Shown: positions 5,655-11,112 of the stretch, one piece after another | Layout: each line of letters begins with the position of its first letter | Position numbering within the stretch: the first letter of the stretch is position 1 | Assembly: GCA_030147065.1 (NCBI GenBank) | Contig: JASLAP010000680.1 | Location: forward strand, 1 to 11,112 | Reading direction: 5' to 3' | Length of the DNA stretch: 11,112 nt | Source: Pseudonocardia sp. | GTDB lineage: Bacteria > Actinomycetota > Actinomycetes > Mycobacteriales > Pseudonocardiaceae | Notes under the pieces: model-generated | What the model was told of the DNA's origin: nothing | Databases searched by the model: none | The model's input: only the letters and a program-made list of their open reading frames with translations | Program-made: the position numbers and the translations under genes

Positions 5655-6998
5655 CTATCGGGCGGCGGCGACGACCGCGGCCAGCCGGTCGGCGGTGGCG
5701 CTGGCCTGCTCGGCGGTGGGCGCCTCGACCATCACCCGGACCAGCTGCTCGGTGCCCGAGGGCCGCAGCAGCACCCGTCCGGTGCCGCCCAGCTCGGCCT
5801 CCGCGGCCCGCACCGCGTCGTGCACCGACAGCGACGCGGCCACCGCCTCCCGGTCCACGACCTTGACGTTGACCAGCACCTGGGGCAGCGGCACGACGAC
5901 CGCGGCCAGCTCGGCGAGCGACTGGCGGGTTTGCGCCATCCGGGCCATCAACCGCAGCGCGGTGAGCAGGCCGTCGCCGGTGGTGGCGTGGTCGGGCAGC
6001 ACGACGTGCCCGGACTGCTCGCCGCCCAGGCTGAACCCGCCGCGGCGCAGCTCCTCGAGCACGTAGCGGTCGCCGACCTGGGTGGTGCGCACGGCGATCC
6101 CGGCCTCGCGCATCGCCAGGTGCAGGCCGAGGTTGCTCATCACCGTGGTGACCAGGGTGTCCTGGACCAGGTCGCCGGCGTCGCGCATGGCCAGGGCCAG
6201 CACGGCCAGGATCCGGTCGCCGTCCACGTCGGCACCGGTGGCGTCCACGGCCAGGCAGCGGTCGGCGTCGCCGTCGTGGGCGATGCCCAGGTCGGCGCCG
6301 TGCTCGACGACGGCCCGGCGCAGCGGCTCCAGGTGGGTCGAGCCGACCCCGTCGTTGATGTTGAGCCCGTCCGGGGTGGCGTGGATCGCGACGACGTCCG
6401 CGCCGGCCCGGCGGTAGGCCTGCGGCGCGACGGTGGCCGCGGCGCCGTGCGCGCAGTCGACGACCACCCGGACCCCGTCCAGCCGGGTGGGGGTCGCGGC
6501 GAGCAGGTGGTCGGTGTAGCGGGTGCCGGCGTCGGCCAGGTCGCGGACCCGGCCGATGGCCGCCCCGGTCGGCCGGTCGCCGCCGGTGGTGACGCCGTCC
6601 TCGACGGCGTCCTCCAGGGCGTCGGGCAGCTTGTGACCGCCCGCGGCGAACAGCTTGATCCCGTTGTCGGGCATCGCGTTGTGCGACGCGGAGATCATCA
6701 CCCCGAGGTCGGCGCCCAGCGCGGCGACCAGGAAGGCGACCGCCGGGGTGGGCAGCACCCCCACCCGGACGGCGTCGGCGCCGGCCGAGGCCAGCCCGGC
6801 GACCACCGCGGCCTCCAGCATCTCGCCGCTGGCCCGCGGGTCGCGGCCGACCACGGCGGTCGGCCGGTGGGACCGGTCACGCTCGGCCAGCACGCGCGCG
6901 GCGGACGCGGACAGCGCAACGGCGAGCTCCGGGGTGAGGAGCTCGCCGTTGGCCAGTCCGCGGACGCCGTCGGTACCGAACAGACGCCGCTCGCCCAA
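5655..6998 (-). CDS. glmM: Phosphoglucosamine mutase GlmM
   Basis: This 447-residue enzyme interconverts glucosamine-6-phosphate and glucosamine-1-phosphate in the cytoplasm, the step before UDP-GlcNAc for peptidoglycan. The length matches bacterial GlmM. Visible motifs: N-terminal RLFGTDGVRG (5-14), the phosphoserine loop ISASHN with catalytic Ser105, the metal loop DGDADR (242-247), the sugar-specificity loop GGEQSGH (325-331) and the phosphate-binding loop RPSGTE (412-417). All catalytic residues are intact. The start is the rare codon TTG (6996-6998), chosen because it places the family N-terminus correctly and lies only 2 nt beyond the rpsI stop. The upstream ribosome site is weak, so translation is probably coupled to rpsI. 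Its place after rplM-rpsI matches the mycobacterial order. Confidence 0.97.
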   Translation of the reverse strand: MGERRLFGTDGVRGLANGELLTPELAVALSASAARVLAERDRSHRPTAVVGRDPRASGEMLEAAVVAGLASAGADAVRVGVLPTPAVAFLVAALGADLGVMISASHNAMPDNGIKLFAAGGHKLPDALEDAVEDGVTTGGDRPTGAAIGRVRDLADAGTRYTDHLLAATPTRLDGVRVVVDCAHGAAATVAPQAYRRAGADVVAIHATPDGLNINDGVGSTHLEPLRRAVVEHGADLGIAHDGDADRCLAVDATGADVDGDRILAVLALAMRDAGDLVQDTLVTTVMSNLGLHLAMREAGIAVRTTQVGDRYVLEELRRGGFSLGGEQSGHVVLPDHATTGDGLLTALRLMARMAQTRQSLAELAAVVVPLPQVLVNVKVVDREAVAASLSVHDAVRAAEAELGGTGRVLLRPSGTEQLVRVMVEAPTAEQASATADRLAAVVAAAR

Positions 6999-7000
6999 GA

Positions 7001-7642
7001 TCAGCGCTTGCTGTACTGGGGCGCCTTGCGGGCCTTCTTGAGCCCGTACTTCTTGCGCTCGATGACCCGCGGGTCGCGGGTGAGGAAGCCGGCCTTCTTC
7101 AGCGGCGGGCGGTCCTCGGAGTCGGCCTCGATCAGCGCCCGGGCGATGGCCAGGCGCAGCGCGCCGGCCTGGCCGGAGGTGCCGCCGCCGTGCAGGTTGG
7201 CGAAGATGTCGAAGCGCTCGGTCTTCTCCACCGTGACCAGCGGCTCCCGGATGAGCTGCTGGTGCAGCTTGTTCGGGAAGTACTGCTCCAGGGACTTGCC
7301 GTTGAGCCGGAACTGGCCGCTGCCCGGCATCAGCCGGACGCGGACGACGGCTTCCTTGCGACGGCCGACGGTCTGGATCGGGCGGTCGGAGAACACGGCC
7401 GGGATCTCGGCCGGCGCCAGGTCGACCTCGACCTCGTACTCGTCGTCGGCCTCGACATCGGCGTCGGCGTCGGCGTCGGCGTCGGCAGTGACGTCGGACT
7501 CGACGTCCGCGTCGTCGGCGGCGATCTCGGTGGCCTCGTCGTCGACGGCAGCCTCCTCGACCGCCTCGATCTCCGGCTCGGGGGTGGTCACGGGCTGTCC
7601 CTCTTCCACAGACTCGGTGCCGGCCGCCTCGGGAGTGCTCAC
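7001..7642 (-). CDS. rpsI: 30S ribosomal protein S9 with long acidic N-terminal extension
   Basis: This is a 213-residue protein; the S9 core normally has about 130 residues and here occupies about 86-213. Core motifs: TVGRRKEAVVRVRL (91-104), the S9 signature ANLHGGGTSGQAGALRLAIARAL (148-170 region) and the C-terminal tail KKYGLKKARKAPQYSKR that reaches towards the P-site tRNA. Residues 1-86 form an extension with 31 Asp/Glu in the first 79 residues and no Lys or Arg before Arg87, including an (Ala-Asp) run at 53-62. The GTG start overlaps the rplM stop by 4 nt (GTGA, 7639-7642), so the pair is translationally coupled. A shorter start inside the acidic part is unlikely: the GTGA overlap is a typical start, and the acidic codons keep normal codon use. 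Acidic S9 extensions occur in actinobacteria, but their role is not known to me. Confidence 0.95.
   Translation of the reverse strand: MSTPEAAGTESVEEGQPVTTPEPEIEAVEEAAVDDEATEIAADDADVESDVTADADADADADVEADDEYEVEVDLAPAEIPAVFSDRPIQTVGRRKEAVVRVRLMPGSGQFRLNGKSLEQYFPNKLHQQLIREPLVTVEKTERFDIFANLHGGGTSGQAGALRLAIARALIEADSEDRPPLKKAGFLTRDPRVIERKKYGLKKARKAPQYSKR
7457..7486 (-). repeat. 6-bp tandem repeat in the rpsI extension
   Basis: Five consecutive units of [A/G]TCGGC (plus strand) encode an alternating Ala-Asp run in the S9 acidic extension. The repeat is in frame, so unit gain or loss by slippage would change extension length without disrupting the ribosomal core. Confidence 0.7.
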
Positions 7643-8082
7643 TGGGCGACCTGGGTGATCTCGAACTCGGCGGGCTGCTGCGCGCTGTGCGGGTGCGACG
7701 GGCCGGCGTAGACCTTGAGCTTCTTGCTCATGGCCCGGCCGAGCCGGTTCTTCGGCAGCATCCCCTTGATGGCCTTCTCGACCAGGCGGTCCGGGTGCTT
7801 CTCGATCATCTCGCCGACCGAGCGCTGGCGCAGGCCGCCCGGGTAGCCGGAGTGCCGGTAGACGAACTTGTCGGTCCGCTTGTTGCCGGACACCGCGATC
7901 TTCTCGGCGTTGACGATGATCACGAAGTCGCCGGTGTCCATGTGCGGGGCGTAGGTCGGCTTGTGCTTGCCGCGCAGCAGCGTCGCCGCCTGGACGGCGA
8001 GCCGGCCGAGCACCACGTCCGTAGCGTCGATCACGTGCCAGGCGCGGGTGATATCGCCGGGCTTGGGGCTGTACGTGGGCAC
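7639..8082 (-). CDS. rplM: 50S ribosomal protein L13
   Basis: This 147-residue protein has the usual L13 length and builds the 50S subunit. Visible family features: N-terminal TRAWHVIDATDVVLGRLA (12-29), RGKHKPTYAPHMDTGDFVIIVNAEK (37-61), the HSGYPGGL loop (77-84) and the L13 signature VEKAIKGMLPKNRLGRAMSK (101-120) followed by LKVYAG. The start is GTG at 8080-8082, preceded by GAGGTAGG (8086-8093), a good Shine-Dalgarno 3-7 nt away. It is the first gene of rplM-rpsI-glmM and has its own promoter and a roughly 140-nt leader. EsxT ends upstream at 8288 on the same strand. Confidence 0.98.
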   Translation of the reverse strand: MPTYSPKPGDITRAWHVIDATDVVLGRLAVQAATLLRGKHKPTYAPHMDTGDFVIIVNAEKIAVSGNKRTDKFVYRHSGYPGGLRQRSVGEMIEKHPDRLVEKAIKGMLPKNRLGRAMSKKLKVYAGPSHPHSAQQPAEFEITQVAQ

Positions 8083-8225
8083 GGACCTACCTCGTCGCTG
8101 TCGTCTGCTCGTCCGAGTTGCTCGGGAGCTGCCTTCGGTGCGGGGTGCAGCAGGCGTCTGGCCCGATGAGGAGCCGGCGCAGCCACAGGACCACGGCTGC
8201 GGGCGTGCACCCGCCGCACTGTCGA
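8083..8225 (-). promoter_or_regulatory. rplM 5' leader with overlapping hairpins
   Basis: From the predicted start (about 8225) to the GTG lie about 140 nt with no gene. On the minus strand a perfect 7-bp stem CGCAGCC / GGCTGCG with a 10-nt loop spans 8178-8201. Just before it, GCGGG / CCCGC (8199-8214) shares three bases with it, so the two stems compete. A third stem, CCGAG-CAA-CTCGG (8113-8125), sits near the ribosome site. Ribosomal protein leaders often carry autoregulatory structures, and L13 leaders are known in other bacteria. The structures are seen; a regulatory function is inferred. Confidence 0.35.
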
Positions 8226-8231
8226 AGACCG

Positions 8232-8261
8232 AGGGTACCCGCCGCCGCGGAGCGGGGTCAA
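8232..8261 (-). promoter_or_regulatory. Sigma-A-type promoter of rplM-rpsI-glmM
   Basis: On the minus strand, TTGACC (8256-8261) and TACCCT (8232-8237) are separated by 18 bp. This is a near-consensus housekeeping promoter of the sort found at actinobacterial ribosomal genes. It lies in the spacer between esxT and rplM, pointing at rplM, with a start expected near 8225. Confidence 0.75.
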
Positions 8262-8287
8262 AACGCCCCCCACCACCGCGGCCGGGC

Positions 8288-8575
8288 CTACCGCCAGCGG
8301 GCCGCGTTGGCCTGCTCGACCTGACGGTAGCCGTCGTGGGCGTTGCCCAGCGCCACCCCGATCTGGGCCAGCACGCCGGCCAGGTCGGCGGCGGCGGTGT
8401 CCCACTTGCGCTGGGCGGTCCGGTACTCCTCCGCGGCCTGCCCCTCCCAGGTGGCCACCAGCGGCGCCAGCGTCCGCTTGAGCTCCTCCAGCCGCCCGGC
8501 GATGCGCCCGGCGGCGCCGGCGACGTCGTCGCGGGCGGCGTCCAGCACCCCGAACGTGACCTTGATCTCGGCCAT
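8288..8575 (-). CDS. esxT: WXG100 family protein, EsxT-like (ESX-4)
   Basis: This 95-residue ESAT-6-type protein is of standard WXG100 length. It has two long helices around the hairpin motif W43-E44-G45, and a C-terminal export-type signal YxxxE at Tyr83-Glu87 (HDGYRQVE). These proteins pair as helical dimers and are exported by type VII systems through EccC. The ATG at 8575 has a GAGGGG site overlapping the stop of the upstream esx gene, 12 nt away, so the two are co-translated. The symbol follows position: in M. tuberculosis esxT lies next to rplM in the ESX-4 locus, as here. Members of this pair are hard to tell apart by sequence alone. Confidence 0.88.
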   Translation of the reverse strand: MAEIKVTFGVLDAARDDVAGAAGRIAGRLEELKRTLAPLVATWEGQAAEEYRTAQRKWDTAAADLAGVLAQIGVALGNAHDGYRQVEQANAARWR

Positions 8576-8587
8576 GGTCCGACCCCC

Positions 8588-8908
8588 TCAGCCCAGCGCC
8601 GCGCGAATGGTGGACAGCCCGGTGGACTGCTGCTCGTCGTGCGCCCGGTAGCTGGCGCCGGAGCCCTCGATGGCCGTGCCGATGGTGCGCAGCGCCTCGC
8701 TCAGCGCCATCGCGTCGGCGTCCCAGCGGGCCATCAGCCGGGTGAACACCGCGGCCGCCTCGCCGCGCCAGGCCGCCGAGAGCGGGACCAGCCGGGTGCG
8801 CAGCATCGCCAGGTCGGCCTGCACGGTGTCGTTGACCGTGAACACCTCCCGGCCCGCGCGTTCCATCTCCTCGACGGTGGTGCCGAAGCCGTCGTTCAGT
8901 GCCGCCAT
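8588..8908 (-). CDS. esxU: WXG100 family protein, EsxU-like (ESX-4)
   Basis: This 106-residue WXG100 protein is the probable dimer partner of EsxT. Its hairpin motif is W47-R48-G49 (SAAWRGEA), with helices on both sides and a YxxxD export-type signal at Tyr87-Asp91 (SYRAHDEQ). The ATG at 8908 is chosen over an upstream GTG at 8917: the Shine-Dalgarno GGAGGAG (8917-8923) is 8 nt from the ATG, and it overlaps the GTG. It sits between the Rv3446c-like gene (101-bp gap) and esxT (12 nt), matching esxU in M. tuberculosis ESX-4. The symbol is assigned by position. Confidence 0.87.
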   Translation of the reverse strand: MAALNDGFGTTVEEMERAGREVFTVNDTVQADLAMLRTRLVPLSAAWRGEAAAVFTRLMARWDADAMALSEALRTIGTAIEGSGASYRAHDEQQSTGLSTIRAALG

Positions 8909-8953
8909 CGCGATCACTCCTCCGCTGTCGTGGTCCGGTCACGGTCGCAGCCG

Positions 8954-8981
8954 GGGCCGTCCGGCCGTGGTCGAACGGCCC
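8954..8981 (-). repeat. Inverted repeat between the Rv3446c-like gene and esxU
   Basis: GGGCCGT (8954-8960) and ACGGCCC (8975-8981) form a perfect 7-bp stem with a 14-nt loop in the 101-bp spacer. No T-tract follows. It could partly end or pause the eccC4 / Rv3446c-like transcript and so set Esx expression apart, or protect mRNA. GC-rich chance pairing is also possible. Confidence 0.3.
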
Positions 8982-9009
8982 GGAACGTGTGCGGGGGCGA
9001 ACGGTGCGC

Positions 9010-10749
9010 TCACTCCCGGCGCAACGACGCGACGACGACGGCGCACGCCGCCCGCACGGCAGCCGCGCTCGCCGGGGTGCGCCGGCACCCCACGCTGAGC
9101 TGCACGTCCCCGTCGAGCAGCACGTACCAGTCCACCTCGGTGCGCCCCTCGGCCTGCCGGTACGCGGTCACCGGCCGGCCCGCGACCACCGCCGCCGGGT
9201 CGTACCCGGACAGGCCCGATCCCGGGCGGTCGGCGTCGTACGCGGCCCGCAGCTCGGCCGCCGCACGCTCCGGCTCGACGTCGGCGTCGTAGCCGAGGGG
9301 GGACAGCTCGACGGCGATCAGGTCGCTGCCGTCCGGGGTGGCGGCCGGGGTGAGCAGGGTCCGGCGTCGCTCGGGCAGCCCGCCGGTGTGGTCCCAGCCG
9401 GCCGGCACGGCGAACCGGTAGCCGTACTGCACCAGCGTCCCGGCCGGCGGGTCCACGGTGGGCGAGGGCGCGGGGGCGGTGCCGAGCAGGGCGACCAGCG
9501 CGAGCCCGGCGACGACGGCGACCGCGACGTGGAGCGTGCGGCGGGGCGCAGGAGGTGGCGGCAACCGCCGGGCGGCGCCCGGGTCGCCCGGCGGGGTTCG
9601 CCGGCTCCCGGTCGAGGCGGCGGGACGCGGCCGATCCGCACCCCGGTCACCTCCTCGACGTGCCGCTCCCGTCGGTCCGGGCCCCACCGGTGCGGGTCCG
9701 GCGCGACGCTCACCGACAGGTCGGGAGGGCCCCGGTGCGGGTCCGGGGAGACGCTCGCCGACGGATCGGGAGGGCCCCGGTGCGGGCGTCCCGGACCCCG
9801 CTGCCGGAGCGCCGATCGGGGCCGGCCCGGTGGGGGCGGCGCGCGGCGGGGCGGTGCCGACCTGGGTCCGGCAGGGGTCGTCCGGACCGGGCCGGAGGAG
9901 GTGCGGCGGCAGGGCCAGGGCGCCCAGCACGGCTGCGGCGTCCGGGCGCGGCGCCACGGTGACCGGGCCGATCCCGGCCTCGTCCAGCAGCTCGGCCAGC
10001 AGCGGGGTGCGGGCCACCCCGCCGATCAGCAGGACCGGCAGCGGGCCGGGGAGCAGCCCGGCGAGGGCCTCGACGACCTGCCCCAGCGGCCCGGCCAGCA
10101 CGCGGCGGACCTGGTCGGCGGACAGCCCCGCGCACTCGGGCAGCAGCGACAGCGCCTCCCGCACCCGCCGCGCCCGGACCGCCTCCCGGTGCAGCCGCTG
10201 CCCGGCCAGCGGCACCTGCGCGGGCCACCGCCCGGCTCCGGGCTGCGCTGCCGGGCTACGGCCTGCGTACGGCGCAGCCGGGCCCCGGTGGCCGACCGGA
10301 CCGGGACCGGGTGGGCGGTCCGGATCGAGCAGGCGCCCCACGGCCCCGTCCAGCAGGTCGCCGCCGATCGGGACGGTCCGGCGGGCCCGCACCCGGCCGG
10401 TCCCGTCCGGCAGGCTGATCTCGGTCCCCGAGGCCCCCACGTCCAGCACCGCGATCGGGCCGGGCCCGGCAACCGCCAGCGGCGCGGGGACCGTGTGCAC
10501 GACATCGGCCAGGCCGCGGCACGACCGCGCGCCCGCGGCCACCGCCGCCGGCGACCACGCGACCGGATGCACCAGGAGCAGCTCCCCGACCGGTGCTCCG
10601 ACCAGGTCCGCCACCAGTGCCGCCGCCGCGCCGGCCTGCGGCGGGCCGGTCACCGGCCGCTCGGCGACCGGCCCGCGCCGACCGTCCCGCTCGACCACGA
10701 GCCGCATCGCCGAGGTCCCGACCTGGACCGCCACCCGGGTCGCGGTCAC
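9010..10749 (-). CDS. Type VII secretion-associated Rv3446c-family protein: actin-like domain, Pro-rich linker, membrane helix, outer domain
   Basis: This 579-residue membrane protein matches the Rv3446c / TIGR03931 family of ESX-4-type loci. Residues 1-285 have an Hsp70/actin-like layout: phosphate-1 region VAVQVGTSAMRLVV (6-19), phosphate-2 region AVLDVGASGTEISL (100-113), GGDLLDG (129-135), adenosine region VLLIGGVARTPLLAELL (239-255) and RPDAAAVLGALAL (268-280). The Asp usual before GT in phosphate-1 is Gln here. Next come a Pro/Gly/Arg linker (about 286-403), one membrane helix (about 406-424) and an outer domain (about 440-579) starting YGYRFAVPAGWDHTGG, with Cys555 and Cys569. The N-terminal part should be cytoplasmic. 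The GTG start has GGGAGGAG (10754-10761) 4 nt upstream. It sits 13 nt after the eccC stop. Role in ESX-4 is likely accessory; ATPase activity is uncertain. Confidence 0.9.
   Translation of the reverse strand: MTATRVAVQVGTSAMRLVVERDGRRGPVAERPVTGPPQAGAAAALVADLVGAPVGELLLVHPVAWSPAAVAAGARSCRGLADVVHTVPAPLAVAGPGPIAVLDVGASGTEISLPDGTGRVRARRTVPIGGDLLDGAVGRLLDPDRPPGPGPVGHRGPAAPYAGRSPAAQPGAGRWPAQVPLAGQRLHREAVRARRVREALSLLPECAGLSADQVRRVLAGPLGQVVEALAGLLPGPLPVLLIGGVARTPLLAELLDEAGIGPVTVAPRPDAAAVLGALALPPHLLRPGPDDPCRTQVGTAPPRAAPTGPAPIGAPAAGSGTPAPGPSRSVGERLPGPAPGPSRPVGERRAGPAPVGPGPTGAARRGGDRGADRPRPAASTGSRRTPPGDPGAARRLPPPPAPRRTLHVAVAVVAGLALVALLGTAPAPSPTVDPPAGTLVQYGYRFAVPAGWDHTGGLPERRRTLLTPAATPDGSDLIAVELSPLGYDADVEPERAAAELRAAYDADRPGSGLSGYDPAAVVAGRPVTAYRQAEGRTEVDWYVLLDGDVQLSVGCRRTPASAAAVRAACAVVVASLRRE
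9687..9786 (-). repeat. 45-bp tandem repeat in the Rv3446c-like linker
   Basis: Two 45-bp units (9687-9731 and 9732-9776, 40 of 45 bases identical by eye) are followed by a 10-bp partial copy (9777-9786). In protein they encode 15-residue units, PAPGPSRSVGERLPG and PAPGPSRPVGERRAG, within the linker before the membrane helix. Being in frame, the number can vary without disrupting either domain. Confidence 0.7.
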
Positions 10750-10762
10750 CGCGCTCCTCCCG

Positions 10763-11112
10763 TCACGGCCCCTCGTCGGGCTCCGGGGGCAGCCAGGCCA
10801 GCTGGATGCGGCGGGTCCCCCGCCGCCGGTCGACCAGGACCCCGCGCCCGGGCGGCAGCGCCGCCGGCCGCACCGACCCGACCAGCACGCCCTCGTCCGG
10901 GCTGCCGTTCATCACCAGACCGGGCGCGCCCAGCTCGCGCAACCGCCCGAGCACCGGGTCGAACAGCGCCCGCCCGGCCCCGCCGCAGCGCCGGGTCAGG
11001 ATCACGTGCAGGCCGACGTCCTTGGCCTGCGGCAGGAACTCGGCCAGGGCCAGCAACGGGTGCGGCGCCCCGCCGCCCGGCGCCACCAGGTCGTAGTCGT
11101 CCACCAGCAGGT
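10763..11112 (-). CDS. eccC4: EccC-type ESX-4 secretion ATPase, C-terminal end (partial)
   Basis: The last 115 residues are visible; the gene continues past the right edge. It reads LLVDDYDLVA (Walker-B-like Asp pair), then LLALAEFLPQAKDVGLHVILTRRCGG, a sensor-like strand 'VILTRR', then the closing GVLVGSVRPAALPPGRGVLVDR, the usual end of the third FtsK/SpoIIIE-type ATPase domain of EccC. EccC recognises WXG100 substrates through their YxxxD/E signal and drives export. It is upstream of the Rv3446c-like gene with a 13-nt gap, matching the eccC4 - Rv3446c - esxU - esxT order of M. tuberculosis. The domains needed to tell EccC4 from other paralogues lie outside the window. Confidence 0.9.
   Translation of the reverse strand, partial: LLVDDYDLVAPGGGAPHPLLALAEFLPQAKDVGLHVILTRRCGGAGRALFDPVLGRLRELGAPGLVMNGSPDEGVLVGSVRPAALPPGRGVLVDRRRGTRRIQLAWLPPEPDEGP

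Noticed and set aside
7457..7486. The short tandem repeat considered as a CRISPR-like or regulatory repeat
   Set aside because: The units are contiguous with no spacers and lie in frame within rpsI, so they are simply a coding microsatellite.
3645..7658. A 1337-residue open frame on the plus strand
   Set aside because: It is antisense to the kinase, glmM and rpsI. It is low-complexity Arg/Gly/Val/His sequence with no family motif, a usual shadow in high-GC DNA.
8083..8287. Small gene in the rplM / esxT spacer
   Set aside because: No frame has a start with a ribosome site and actinobacterial codon bias; the spacer is better explained by the promoter and leader.
8031..8942. A 303-residue minus-strand frame across both esx genes
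   Set aside because: It is out of frame with both WXG100 genes, which have clear motifs and ribosome sites.
9318..10558. Several Arg/Pro-rich frames within the Rv3446c-like gene
   Set aside because: They are alternative-frame shadows of the linker and actin-like domain, without any start or motif support.

Overview
The window is very GC-rich DNA with strong third-position GC bias. Ribosomal protein genes sit next to WXG100 (Esx) genes and an EccC end, which points to a high-GC actinobacterium. The gene content suits Pseudonocardiaceae or a relative, but that placement is an inference.

Left edge (1-1422): a partial DUF4333-type lipoprotein on the minus strand is divergent from a plus-strand alpha/beta hydrolase. 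The hydrolase has Gly where the nucleophilic Ser should be. The 232-bp divergent spacer carries an 8-bp direct repeat, and the hydrolase may have a leaderless GTG start.

Middle (1455-5537): five consecutive minus-strand genes. In transcription order they are a membrane-anchored PknH-like Ser/Thr kinase, a lipoprotein (4-nt overlap with the kinase), a small HEAT-repeat protein (20-nt gap), an EspC/DUF2580-like helical protein (75-nt gap), and a small helical partner with a proline-rich tail (GTGA overlap). This looks like a transmembrane signalling unit read towards an orphan type VII secretion (T7SS) substrate-like pair.

Right half (5655-11112): a minus-strand block matching the order of the M. 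tuberculosis ESX-4 / ribosomal protein neighbourhood: eccC4 end, Rv3446c-like membrane protein, esxU, esxT, rplM, rpsI, glmM. The ESX-4 genes encode the secretion ATPase, an Hsp70-like membrane-associated factor and a WXG100 pair. rplM and rpsI encode ribosomal proteins L13 and S9, and glmM makes glucosamine-1-phosphate for peptidoglycan. rplM has a good sigma-A-type promoter and a roughly 140-nt leader with overlapping hairpins. RpsI has an unusual 80-odd-residue acidic N-terminal extension.

No tRNA, rRNA, insertion sequence, phage gene or CRISPR array was seen. The longest non-coding stretches are 363-594 and 8083-8287, both under 300 bp. The best candidates for something undescribed are the kinase / lipoprotein / HEAT / EspC-like run, the Ser-to-Gly hydrolase, and the degenerate actin-like domain of the Rv3446c-like protein.
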